A model generated the notes under the pieces. The model ran no database searches. It saw only the letters and a program-made list of their open reading frames with translations, and was not told the DNA's origin. A stretch of DNA of 64,000 bases from Bacteroides caecigallinarum (GTDB lineage: Bacteria; Bacteroidota; Bacteroidia; Bacteroidales; Bacteroidaceae). Below, piece by piece: positions 37,490 to 45,950 of this stretch. Position 1 is the first letter of the stretch. Every line of letters begins with the position of its first letter. The stretch is from NCBI RefSeq assembly GCF_016901995.1, contig NZ_JACJLE010000014.1, positions 1 through 64,000 on the forward strand, in the 5' to 3' direction. The position numbers and the translations under genes are program-made.

Positions 37490-40331
37490 AATAAAATTGT
37501 GTGTCTTCCTGTTTCTTCTTTCAGTTGCTTCTTGCACTGAAAAGAAGATATTCGGCGATATGCCGCAAGACGGCGATTTGGTAGAAATGACATTTATACT
37601 CAACATAGCACAGACACAGGAAGTTGATATGAGCCGTGCTACAGCAGACGAGAACACCATCAACAATATATATTTGATGGTATTCCCGTCACAGGAACCC
37701 GATGCCATTCTTGAACAAACTCAAGAATTAAACCCGTCCGACATGACAGACGCAGGAAATGAGAGCGGATACAGAAAGAAATTCACTACAACACTCAAAG
37801 CATCAAGTACTCCCAAATATATCTTCATAGTAGCAAATGCGGCAAAACAACTGTCAGGCATTGAAACAGGGAAAACAACTCTGGAAGATATAAGGAACAA
37901 GACCACAAACTGTTCCGAAAATCCATACGTAATGAGCGGTGTAATAAATTCAACTATTCCGGGAATAGGGCTGATAGCTGAAGATATACCTTTAATACGT
38001 ACGGTAGCGAAAATAACAGTACAAACCGGTGGAAATGTGAACAATTTCAGCCTGGACGGTTTTGAACTCAGAAACGGGAACAGCACCGGCAGTATCCTTG
38101 CAGGAGCAGACCAGACTGTGCCAACTACAGCCGGAACCGAAACCCTCTCTGCTACAAAAAACGGACCACTTTATACTTGCCCGGGCAGCCATACATCATC
38201 CGGACACTTCCTTATAATTAAAGGTACCTACAACGGGACAGAAGGATATTATCGCATAAACCTGAGAACTCAAGATTCAGAAGGAATTGACATTCTGCCA
38301 AACCATCACTATGAAATCATGATTACAGAAGTAACCACTCATGGATATGCCATAGCTGATGAAGCAGCAGAAAGCAACCCAACCGGCATAACAGCCACGA
38401 TATATGACCACCAGCCTGATATCAACAATATGATTACGGACGGCAATGTGGAACTCGGTGTAAGTGACACTATAGAAATAGGCGCACAGACAAACTCCAC
38501 ACAAACTTTTGAAATAAAGTATTATCCCGGCACACCAACCGATTTAAAAGTTGAATTAGACAGCAAGGACACCTATTGGCTTGCACTGGACAACAATGGA
38601 AATCCTATTTCGACAACAACTCTTAATGACGGAAAAGAAACCGGAACACTCTATGAATACAGAGTAAAAGTCATTTCAGGCAATCTGTCAGGAGACAGCC
38701 GATATGCTACAATACATCTGTCGGCAGGGAACCTGAGCCGTGACGTCATTGTAAAACAGACCAACGAATTTATCAACGATGAATTCGGAAGCATATCATT
38801 AAAAGTAAAAGAGTACGATAGAGACGAAAACACATGGGCTGCAACGCTCAAGAATGAATACGGTCCTTACGACAACTATTGGAAATTCATCAGAGGAGAG
38901 GAAACTACTGACCCAACCAAGACCCTTTATGGAATAAATCCTGAAGATATGGGTGGCAAGATACGAAATGAAGGCTTTCATGCTCCTATGTCCGACTTCA
39001 TGCAGTTCGTATATACATTTACAATGCCGGACGAAAGCAATAATGCAGATTACAATAATGTTTCGTGGAAAGTAGAACTGGCAGAAGGCTATGAGGACAA
39101 GCTGTTATTTTGGGATGGTATATATTCTCCTGAGGGTCAAGGAACTTCCACTCCTCCAAGAGGAGATAATTTGGCAGGTCAGTTGTTCACATTCACAAAC
39201 AAACTGCTCGACCTGCAAAAGCCTGATGCCAGTATAATATCAGATGCTTACCGATATGGAAAAGATGTGTTCAGAATTGTCCTTACGAACAAAAATACAG
39301 GACGTACTACAACTCTTTCATATGACTTGTATCATACCGGAGTATTTGCATACGACGACGGGAAAGGTACATACCAGACCGGAAATGCGAACTCACAAGG
39401 ATGGTACTATTATGAGGTGATTCTGATGGGAAACAACTATTGGCTGGACCGCAACCTCGGAGCCAAATCCAGCGGATACTATATACAGGATGAAAACGGC
39501 AACAGTCTGCTGGGAAACGGAAGTTGGCCATTCGACGATGACTCGGCAGGAGGATTATACTGCATAGCAGAATCTCCAATAAATAACGAACCAAATATAA
39601 TTGACGACATTTGCCCCAAAGGATTCAGAGTTCCGTATATGTCGGAATTTAATGCACTCGTATCAAATCCTAATTTCAAAAACGAGTATATCGTCAATAC
39701 CGGTCTGAACTACTGGAGCAGTCATTACATCTCGGACAAGGGGACAGTGTTTTTCCCTAAAAACCGAATGTACTATGATGATACTCAAACAGCAGGCGAT
39801 GCCAATGCGGGTTACTACTGGACCCGAACCGCCGCTGTAGGTACAAGCGGTTCAGAGCGTGGCTTCTGGCTACAATTCATGAAATTTTCAGGAAGCAACG
39901 CCTCCGCAGGACGATACAGAATCTTCCAGGGAAATGATCCGAACTCACGCAGAAACGGAATGTCGGTCAGATGTGTATATGCATCGCGTACGGTAGAGAC
40001 TTCGTATGACATTGAGTTTTACGTTAAAGGCTATACACACGTCTTTCTATACAATGATGAAGGAAACGGAAAAATGACATACCTGAACTCATGGCCAGGA
40101 GAAATGATTGCCATATACGACGACAGCTCATTAAATATGTACCACACGTTTACATACAACAGCGTAACCGAGTATGACAATCTGAAAGTGGTATTCAACG
40201 TAGTTGACAACGACGGTTCCATAAAAAGCAGTTATCCTGCCGACTATGCAGTAAATGGAGGAATAGGATTTTCAAGAACTCAGAACGAAAAATTTTTCCG
40301 AAACGGTGCGTGGAGTTCTACTGCAAATTAA
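37467..40331 (+). CDS. large fimbrial minor subunit with FISUMP-like and starch-binding-like domains
   Basis: Encodes 954 residues from the ATG at 37467, chosen for the AGGA 7 nt upstream and because it opens a lipoprotein signal (lipobox SVASC); the frame extends to 37404. It overlaps the previous gene by 23 nt. The N-terminus is fimbrillin-like (MTFILNIAQTQEVDMSRATA). Residues about 650-840 read like the FISUMP fold (NYWLDRNLGAKSSG, CPKGFRVPYMSEFNALV, YYWTRTAAVG, MSVRCVYAS). The last 110 resemble a CBM26-like module (VKGYTHVFLYNDEG, LNSWPGEM, NLKVVFNVVDNDG). It is probably a tip protein presenting a carbohydrate-binding end. Confidence 0.82.
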   Translation: MTMKYIFKIKLCVFLFLLSVASCTEKKIFGDMPQDGDLVEMTFILNIAQTQEVDMSRATADENTINNIYLMVFPSQEPDAILEQTQELNPSDMTDAGNESGYRKKFTTTLKASSTPKYIFIVANAAKQLSGIETGKTTLEDIRNKTTNCSENPYVMSGVINSTIPGIGLIAEDIPLIRTVAKITVQTGGNVNNFSLDGFELRNGNSTGSILAGADQTVPTTAGTETLSATKNGPLYTCPGSHTSSGHFLIIKGTYNGTEGYYRINLRTQDSEGIDILPNHHYEIMITEVTTHGYAIADEAAESNPTGITATIYDHQPDINNMITDGNVELGVSDTIEIGAQTNSTQTFEIKYYPGTPTDLKVELDSKDTYWLALDNNGNPISTTTLNDGKETGTLYEYRVKVISGNLSGDSRYATIHLSAGNLSRDVIVKQTNEFINDEFGSISLKVKEYDRDENTWAATLKNEYGPYDNYWKFIRGEETTDPTKTLYGINPEDMGGKIRNEGFHAPMSDFMQFVYTFTMPDESNNADYNNVSWKVELAEGYEDKLLFWDGIYSPEGQGTSTPPRGDNLAGQLFTFTNKLLDLQKPDASIISDAYRYGKDVFRIVLTNKNTGRTTTLSYDLYHTGVFAYDDGKGTYQTGNANSQGWYYYEVILMGNNYWLDRNLGAKSSGYYIQDENGNSLLGNGSWPFDDDSAGGLYCIAESPINNEPNIIDDICPKGFRVPYMSEFNALVSNPNFKNEYIVNTGLNYWSSHYISDKGTVFFPKNRMYYDDTQTAGDANAGYYWTRTAAVGTSGSERGFWLQFMKFSGSNASAGRYRIFQGNDPNSRRNGMSVRCVYASRTVETSYDIEFYVKGYTHVFLYNDEGNGKMTYLNSWPGEMIAIYDDSSLNMYHTFTYNSVTEYDNLKVVFNVVDNDGSIKSSYPADYAVNGGIGFSRTQNEKFFRNGAWSSTAN

Positions 40332-40374
40332 CTACAAAATCCGACAAGCATAACCGTAAAAATAAAAGTGTGCG

Positions 40375-40440
40375 CACGTTCGAAACAAAATGGACGCCCA
40401 TTCGAGACAAAATGGACGCACGTTTCAGGTAAAACGTGCG
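40375..40440. repeat. three degenerate 22-bp tandem repeats
   Basis: Units at 40375-40396, 40397-40418 and 40419-40440. The first two share 19 consecutive positions with one difference (TTCGAAACAAAATGGACGC and TTCGAGACAAAATGGACGC); the third agrees with the first at about 14 of 22. The array overlaps the terminator hairpin and may be a dispersed intergenic element. Confidence 0.7.
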
Positions 40441-40452
40441 TCCATTTTTTTT
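40409..40452. terminator. very strong bidirectional terminator after the fimbrial operon
   Basis: A perfect 17-bp stem (40409-40425, AAAATGGACGCACGTTT, with 40432-40448) closes a 6-nt loop and runs into T residues. It separates the fimbrial operon from the converging META-domain gene. Confidence 0.93.
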
Positions 40453-40466
40453 AAACGTATCAAGAC

Positions 40467-41252
40467 TTATTCTGACACTGTTCCGTCTTCGCTCTTAACC
40501 AGCAGAAGAACCTCATTATCAGCAACATCTATAAGCGACAAAGTTCCGTCTTCATTAACAACGAATGAAGCTACTTTATTCATGGCAGAAAGGACCTTAC
40601 GCTCTGTTTCCATACCCGGACCTGCCATCATGGTGCTTATCATCTGACCGAATTTAAGAGAAGAAGGATTGCCCTCTTCCTGAGAGAATGAACCGTTGAT
40701 GATGTTGCATCCGCCGTTTCCGTGGACAGCGTTCTCTGCCACATTGAATGAGATGAAAGGAGTCTTGTCAGCAATCTCTACAGCCGCACCTTCCACCTTT
40801 GTTATATTCCATTTGCCATTGATGTCATTTACTGATACGGCAGGAGCTTCTTTCTTTTCGAGCGACATCAAGACATTGCCGTCCTTGTCAGTAAGCTCTA
40901 CTCCGGCAGACGAAGCCTGATATCCGGCAACCTCGTTCAATGCCTCAAGAACTTTCTGTTCTGTTTCCATATCAGGACACATCATACGTGTTGCACCTAC
41001 TCCGGTAAATCCTATTTTGCCCGGATTGACAGAGTCAACCTCTACTCCACCCATTATTCTGTTACATCCGGCATTTCCGTATATACGTCCTTCTGCAAGA
41101 TCAAAACCTATGTAAGGATTGCCTTCTACCTGTTCACCCTTTACAGATACAACATTCCACTCGCCCGAAATATCTACTGATTTGCCTGTTGTTCCACAAG
41201 ATGACAAAACAACCGCAGCAAAGGCTGCTGCACTGATTAACATTTTCTTCAT
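40467..41252 (-). CDS. lipoprotein with two META/HslJ domains
   Basis: Encodes 261 residues with a lipobox (VVLSSC, Cys19). Two tandem META domains follow: about 28-130 (ISGEWNVVSVKGEQVEGNP, GNAGCNRIMGGVE) and about 140-255 (INGKWNITKVEGAAVEIADK, GNGGCNIINGSFS). Each has the GxxGCNxixG signature. HslJ-type META proteins are envelope proteins linked to heat shock and novobiocin tolerance in E. coli; the mechanism is unknown. It is a single gene with its own -7 box and a strong shared terminator. Confidence 0.92.
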   Translation of the reverse strand: MKKMLISAAAFAAVVLSSCGTTGKSVDISGEWNVVSVKGEQVEGNPYIGFDLAEGRIYGNAGCNRIMGGVEVDSVNPGKIGFTGVGATRMMCPDMETEQKVLEALNEVAGYQASSAGVELTDKDGNVLMSLEKKEAPAVSVNDINGKWNITKVEGAAVEIADKTPFISFNVAENAVHGNGGCNIINGSFSQEEGNPSSLKFGQMISTMMAGPGMETERKVLSAMNKVASFVVNEDGTLSLIDVADNEVLLLVKSEDGTVSE

Positions 41253-41314
41253 ACCTTTTTCCTGTTTTTTTATATTTCAAATACTATAACAAAAACAATT
41301 ATCCATTGTTCACA

Positions 41315-41322
41315 CAAAAGTA
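41315..41322 (-). promoter_or_regulatory. -7 box of the META-domain gene
   Basis: TACTTTTG on the minus strand matches TAnnTTTG, 63 nt before the start codon. Confidence 0.5.
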
Positions 41323-41405
41323 ACAAACAATGTTATTGTTTTTTCTATTCTGATATAAAAATAATGATATTTGAACAATACTGCATGCAATTTTGAAAAA
41401 AGTCT

Positions 41406-41413
41406 TATCTTTG
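41406..41413 (+). promoter_or_regulatory. -7 box of the recA cluster
   Basis: TATCTTTG matches TAnnTTTG exactly, 54 nt before the dehydrogenase ATG. The palindrome at 41423-41437 falls at or just after the expected transcription start. Confidence 0.6.
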
Positions 41414-41422
41414 CATATTGAA

Positions 41423-41437
41423 CGGTAACGTTTACCG
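41423..41437. promoter_or_regulatory. operator-like palindrome at the recA cluster start site
   Basis: CGGTAACGTTTACCG has perfect 6-bp arms (CGGTAA and TTACCG) around CGT, 9 nt after the -7 box. Its place fits a repressor site or a 5' mRNA hairpin; no regulator can be named. Confidence 0.45.
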
Positions 41438-41466
41438 GGAATTAAAATTTCACATTAATATATTAA

Positions 41467-42660
41467 ATGAGTAAAGTATTGATTATCGGTGCAGGCGGTG
41501 TAGGTACCGTTGTTGCACACAAGGTGGCTCAGCATCCTGAAGTTTTCACAGAAGTGATGATTGCTAGCCGCACCCAGTCAAAATGTGACGCGATTGTAAA
41601 GGCAATCGGCAACCCAAACATCAAAACCGCTAAGGTAGATGCAGACAATGTGGCCGAACTGGTGGCTTTATTCAACAGTTTTAAACCCGAAATCGTTATT
41701 AACGTAGCTCTTCCTTATCAGGATTTGACTATCATGGAAGCTTGCTTGCAGGCAGGAGTGAACTATCTTGATACAGCCAACTATGAGCCAAAAGACGAAG
41801 CTCATTTCGAATACAGCTGGCAGTGGGCTTACAAGAAACGTTTCGAAGATGCAGGTCTGACTGCCATCCTCGGATGCGGATTCGACCCGGGAGTGAGCGG
41901 TGTATATACTGCATATGCAGCTAAACACCACTTCGACGAAATGCATTACCTCGACATCGTTGACTGTAATGCAGGAAATCATCACAAGGCATTTGCAACA
42001 AACTTCAACCCTGAAATAAATATCCGCGAAATCACTCAGAACGGACGTTACTGGGAAGACGGGAAATGGGTAACTACAAAACCTCTGGAATTCCACAAGG
42101 ATCTGACTTATCCAAACATCGGTCCGCGCGATTCATACCTACTTTATCACGAAGAGCTCGAATCGCTCGTAAAGAACTTCCCTACCATCAAGCGTGCACG
42201 CTTCTGGATGACATTCGGACAGGAATACCTCACTCACCTGAGAGTGATACAGAACATCGGTATGGCAAGCATCGAGCCTATCAACTACAACGGAATGGAA
42301 ATCGTTCCATTGCAGTTCCTGAAAGCCGTATTGCCTAACCCACAGGATCTTGGCGAAAACTACGAAGGTGAAACTTCTATCGGTTGCCGTATCCGCGGTG
42401 TGAAAGACGGAAAGGAACGTACATACTACGTTTACAACAACTGTTCTCACCAGGCTGCTTACAAGGAAACAGGTATGCAGGGAGTAAGCTACACTACAGG
42501 TGTTCCGGCAATGATCGGTGCCATGATGTTCCTGAAAGGATTATGGAAACGTCCGGGAGTATGGAACGTGGAAGAATTCGATCCGGATCCATTCATGGAA
42601 GCATTGAACATGTACGGATTGCCATGGCATGAAGTGTTCGACGGAGATTTGGAACTTTAA
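41467..42660 (+). CDS. carboxynorspermidine dehydrogenase (saccharopine dehydrogenase family)
   Basis: Encodes 397 residues. The Rossmann motif LIIGAGGVGTVVAHKVAQ opens the protein, and PYQDLTIMEACLQAGVNYLD plus GCGFDPGVSGVYTAYA fit the carboxy(nor)spermidine dehydrogenase branch. The enzyme condenses aspartate semialdehyde with a diamine using NADPH, on the route to spermidine or norspermidine used by gut Bacteroidales. The decarboxylase partner is not in this window. It is first in the cluster with bcp and recA, an arrangement I recall as the recA stress operon of Bacteroides fragilis. Confidence 0.88.
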   Translation: MSKVLIIGAGGVGTVVAHKVAQHPEVFTEVMIASRTQSKCDAIVKAIGNPNIKTAKVDADNVAELVALFNSFKPEIVINVALPYQDLTIMEACLQAGVNYLDTANYEPKDEAHFEYSWQWAYKKRFEDAGLTAILGCGFDPGVSGVYTAYAAKHHFDEMHYLDIVDCNAGNHHKAFATNFNPEINIREITQNGRYWEDGKWVTTKPLEFHKDLTYPNIGPRDSYLLYHEELESLVKNFPTIKRARFWMTFGQEYLTHLRVIQNIGMASIEPINYNGMEIVPLQFLKAVLPNPQDLGENYEGETSIGCRIRGVKDGKERTYYVYNNCSHQAAYKETGMQGVSYTTGVPAMIGAMMFLKGLWKRPGVWNVEEFDPDPFMEALNMYGLPWHEVFDGDLEL

Positions 42661-42673
42661 TACAATAACATAA

Positions 42674-42735
42674 AAAGTCCGCTTCGGAATATGTATCCTC
42701 AGTATGACTTATTCCGGAGCGGGCTTTAATTATCT
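42674..42735 (+). terminator. attenuator-like hairpin between the dehydrogenase and bcp
   Basis: A 17-bp stem (42674-42690 with 42711-42727) contains two G-U pairs and a 20-nt loop, then TTTAATTATCTTTAT. The weak T-tail suggests partial rather than full termination, so bcp and recA may be transcribed by read-through or from their own promoter. Confidence 0.65.
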
Positions 42736-42746
42736 TTATATATACC

Positions 42747-43196
42747 ATGAATGTAGGAGACAAGGCGCCCGACTTTTTGGGACTGAACGAAAAAGGCGAA
42801 GAAATACGCCTGAGCAATTACAAAGGAAAGAAAGTAGTACTTTACTTCTATCCTAAAGACATGACCAGCGGATGTACTGCACAGGCATGCAATCTGCGAG
42901 ATAACTACGAGGCTCTGCAAAATGCAGGATACGAAATTATAGGTGCAAGCATACAGGATGCCAAATCGCACCAGAAATTCATTGAAAAGAACAGTCTGCC
43001 ATTCACCATCATTGCCGATACGGAACAGAAACTGGTTCAGGAATTCGGTGTTTGGGGTGAAAAAAGCATGTACGGAAGAAAATATATGGGAACTTTCCGT
43101 ACTACCTTCATCATCAACGAAGAAGGGGTGATAGAAAGAATCATTTCTCCTAAAGAGGTGAAGACAAAAGACCACGCAGCACAGATTTTAAAATAA
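42747..43196 (+). CDS. bcp: thioredoxin-dependent thiol peroxidase (peroxiredoxin Bcp/PrxQ)
   Basis: Encodes 149 residues. Bcp reduces hydrogen and organic peroxides with thioredoxin as electron donor in the cytoplasm. The peroxidatic Cys lies in YPKDMTSGCTAQACNLRDNY (first Cys); the resolving Cys four residues later is also present, as in two-Cys PrxQ proteins. It lies 25 nt before recA, which joins peroxide defence to DNA repair in one transcript. Confidence 0.96.
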   Translation: MNVGDKAPDFLGLNEKGEEIRLSNYKGKKVVLYFYPKDMTSGCTAQACNLRDNYEALQNAGYEIIGASIQDAKSHQKFIEKNSLPFTIIADTEQKLVQEFGVWGEKSMYGRKYMGTFRTTFIINEEGVIERIISPKEVKTKDHAAQILK

Positions 43197-43221
43197 TAAC
43201 AACATATAAACTCAATCATAT

Positions 43222-44271
43222 ATGGCAAAGAAAGACGAACTGGAATTTGAAGGTGGCATAGACAGCCCTTCAAAACCTAACAACTCGGAAAAACTGAAGG
43301 CACTGCAGGCTGCCATGGACAAGATAGAAAAGAACTTCGGAAAAGGTTCAATCATGAAAATGGGTGATGACCATGTGGAAGAAGTTGAAGTAATTCCTAG
43401 CGGTTCAATAGGACTTAATGCCGCACTTGGTGTAGGCGGTTATCCTAAAGGACGTATCATAGAAATCTACGGTCCTGAATCATCAGGTAAGACCACTCTG
43501 GCAATACATGCCATTGCAGAAGCACAGAAGGCAGGCGGTATAGCAGCCTTCATCGATGCTGAGCATGCTTTCGACCGTTTCTATGCTGCAAAACTTGGAG
43601 TTGACATCGACAATCTGCTTATCTCACAGCCGGACAACGGTGAACAGGCTCTCGAAATTGCAGACCAGCTGATACGTTCATCAGCTATCGACATCATTGT
43701 TATCGACTCTGTAGCTGCACTTACTCCTAAAGCCGAAATAGAAGGCGACATGGGCGACAACCGCGTAGGTCTTCAGGCACGACTGATGTCGCAGGCATTA
43801 AGAAAGCTGACATCAACCATCAACAAGACAAACACTACCTGTATCTTCATCAACCAGTTGCGCGAGAAAATCGGTGTAATGTTCGGTAACCCTGAAACTA
43901 CTACCGGCGGTAACGCTCTGAAATTCTATGCGTCAGTAAGACTTGACATACGCCGTACTACACAATTGAAGGACGGAGAAGATGTTATAGGTAACCAGGT
44001 AAGAGTGAAAGTTGTGAAGAACAAAGTAGCACCTCCTTTCCGCAAAGCCGAATTCGACATTATGTTTGGCGAAGGTATTTCCAGAAGCGGAGAAATAATA
44101 GACCTGGGAGCTGAACTAGGAATAATCAAGAAAAGCGGATCATGGTATAGCTACAATGATACAAAACTGGGACAGGGAAGAGACGCAGCCAAAGTTTGCA
44201 TACAAGACAATCCTGAACTGGCAGAAGAACTTGAAAAACTGATTTTCGAAGCTCTTAAAGACAAAGAATAA
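43222..44271 (+). CDS. recA: recombinase RecA
   Basis: Encodes 349 residues, the normal size. RecA forms filaments on single-stranded DNA, drives strand exchange and, where LexA exists, its self-cleavage. The P-loop GPESSGKTT lies near residue 86, the core motifs MKMGDD and [20 protein letters not shown] are conserved, and loop L2 reads [20 protein letters not shown]. No LexA-type box is evident upstream. It is followed by a long hairpin terminator. Confidence 0.99.
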   Translation: MAKKDELEFEGGIDSPSKPNNSEKLKALQAAMDKIEKNFGKGSIMKMGDDHVEEVEVIPSGSIGLNAALGVGGYPKGRIIEIYGPESSGKTTLAIHAIAEAQKAGGIAAFIDAEHAFDRFYAAKLGVDIDNLLISQPDNGEQALEIADQLIRSSAIDIIVIDSVAALTPKAEIEGDMGDNRVGLQARLMSQALRKLTSTINKTNTTCIFINQLREKIGVMFGNPETTTGGNALKFYASVRLDIRRTTQLKDGEDVIGNQVRVKVVKNKVAPPFRKAEFDIMFGEGISRSGEIIDLGAELGIIKKSGSWYSYNDTKLGQGRDAAKVCIQDNPELAEELEKLIFEALKDKE

Positions 44272-44285
44272 GGATATATCATAAT

Positions 44286-44376
44286 AAAAAAGCCATTCAC
44301 AAACCAAGTTTCTTTTTACGGATGCGATATAAAAAAACGTAAAAGATAAAGCTTGATATATGTGAATGGCTTTTTT
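44286..44376 (+). terminator. long two-part hairpin terminator after recA
   Basis: Outer arms AAAAAAGCCATTCACA (44286-44301) and TGTGAATGGCTTTTTT (44361-44376) pair perfectly over 16 bp and end in T residues. An inner imperfect stem (44306-44320 with 44338-44354) nearly fills the loop, making a palindrome of about 91 bp. Confidence 0.88.
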
Positions 44377-44434
44377 TTATTTAAATTTACGCTGTTGTAA
44401 ATCAAAATAAATATAATCATAAAAAATCTCGATT

Positions 44435-45379
44435 ATGAAAATATCGCATTTAGTATTATCGGCAATATTACTTTGTATCTCAACTGTAGCACTGGCACAG
44501 AAAAAAATATCCTATCGTTTCGCCACAAAGGCTGAAGCACAAATGCTTATCACAGACATAGATAACTTCACCAATAAATTGAACAGCCTGGATATAAATT
44601 TACGTCTGGGAAAAGAAGACGGAAGAAAATCAGAACTGCTCAGACTTGCAATGAACGAGACATTGAACTGGAGCGACGAAGACAAGAAAAAGATTACAGC
44701 AGCGTTCAAATCGCTTCAAGCGAAGATAGACAAACAAAAACTGAAAATAAAATATCCTCATGAGATTGTACTTGTCAAGACATCAATGAAAGAAGAGATG
44801 AACGTGACGGCATATACCAGAAAGAACTGGATTGCCCTGGGAGAGGATTTTATCAATAAGGCAACAAAAGACAATCTGGAATATCTTCTTGCTCATGAAA
44901 TGTTTCATCTTTTAACTAGAAACGACAAGAATTTCAAAAAATCTGTTTATTCTGTAATAGGATTCGAAGTAACTGACAGAGAACTGTTTTTCCCTATAGA
45001 CATAGTGGAAAGGAAAATCTCAAATCCGGACATCGAACAGTACGACAGCTATGCCGAATTTACTATTGACGGAACAAAACAGAAATGCTCGATGATTATA
45101 TATTCAGACAAGGCATACACTACCGGAGGACTTGGCGACTATCTGAACGTAGGTCTTATACCGCTGGATGATAATCTTATACCTTTGCGCACAGACGGCA
45201 AGACCATCATATACGGTATTGACAAGGCTGAAGATTTTTATGACAAAGTGGGAAGAAACACTAAATACACAATAAATCCGGAAGAAATTCTGGCAGACAA
45301 TTTCGCTTATCTGCTCATTCAGAAAAAAGATTTGCCTAACCCGGAAATAATCAAAAATATAGCAGCCATACTGAAATAA
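44435..45379 (+). CDS. secreted zinc metallopeptidase-like protein (HEXXH)
   Basis: Encodes 314 residues with a signal peptide (about 1-21, ending VALAQ). The zinc motif HEMFH sits in LEYLLAHEMFHLLTRND at about 153-157. A downstream acidic motif, NPEEILADNFAYLL near residue 292, could supply the third ligand, as in gluzincins. I cannot place it in a named family. It lies 13 nt before a YfcE-like gene, with which it is probably cotranscribed. The substrate is unknown. Confidence 0.75.
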   Translation: MKISHLVLSAILLCISTVALAQKKISYRFATKAEAQMLITDIDNFTNKLNSLDINLRLGKEDGRKSELLRLAMNETLNWSDEDKKKITAAFKSLQAKIDKQKLKIKYPHEIVLVKTSMKEEMNVTAYTRKNWIALGEDFINKATKDNLEYLLAHEMFHLLTRNDKNFKKSVYSVIGFEVTDRELFFPIDIVERKISNPDIEQYDSYAEFTIDGTKQKCSMIIYSDKAYTTGGLGDYLNVGLIPLDDNLIPLRTDGKTIIYGIDKAEDFYDKVGRNTKYTINPEEILADNFAYLLIQKKDLPNPEIIKNIAAILK

Positions 45380-45392
45380 TTCATACTGTGGG

Positions 45393-45884
45393 ATGAAAAG
45401 AATCGGATTATTGTCTGACACGCACGGATATTGGGACGAGAGGTATCTGAAATATTTTGAGGAATGTGACGAGATATGGCATGCAGGAGACATAGGCTCA
45501 AAAGAAGTCATGGACAGGCTTGCCGGATTCAGGCCGTTCAGAGGTGTATATGGCAATATTGATGGACAGGATATCCGCAAAATACTACCTGAAACAAACA
45601 GATTTACCGTAGAGGGTGCCGATGTCATTATGAAACATATAGGAGGATACCCAGGAAAATATGACAACAGCATAAAAAAGGTATTGCAAGAGTCCTCTCC
45701 CAACCTATTCATAAGCGGTCATTCGCATATTCTGAAGGTGAAATATGACAATGAACTTGGCTTCCTGCACATCAATCCGGGAGCTGCCGGCAAATATGGT
45801 TTTCACACCGTACGTACGCTTGTGAGGTTCAATATCAATAATTGTAACTTCTCAGACCTAGAGGTAATTGAGCTAAAAGATTAA
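45393..45884 (+). CDS. YfcE/MJ0936-type metallophosphoesterase
   Basis: Encodes 163 residues. The calcineurin-like fold shows SDTHGYWD, DEIWHAGDIG, VYGNIDGQ and SGHSHILKV in order, supplying the two-metal site. Such small enzymes hydrolyse phosphodiesters in vitro; the physiological substrate is usually unknown. It has no signal peptide, so it is cytoplasmic. It lies 13 nt after the secreted HEXXH gene. Confidence 0.9.
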   Translation: MKRIGLLSDTHGYWDERYLKYFEECDEIWHAGDIGSKEVMDRLAGFRPFRGVYGNIDGQDIRKILPETNRFTVEGADVIMKHIGGYPGKYDNSIKKVLQESSPNLFISGHSHILKVKYDNELGFLHINPGAAGKYGFHTVRTLVRFNINNCNFSDLEVIELKD

Positions 45885-45895
45885 TTGCAAAAATA

Positions 45896-45927
45896 TTTGT
45901 CAGTTAAAGAAATCTTTCCCAAATTTG
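45896..45927 (+). promoter_or_regulatory. promoter of rfbB
   Basis: TTTG at 45896-45899, 20 nt, then CAAATTTG at 45920-45927: a good -33 element and a -7 element with one mismatch (C for T), 23 nt before the ATG. Confidence 0.55.
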
Positions 45928-45950
45928 CACTCGAATTATAAACACTTTTT

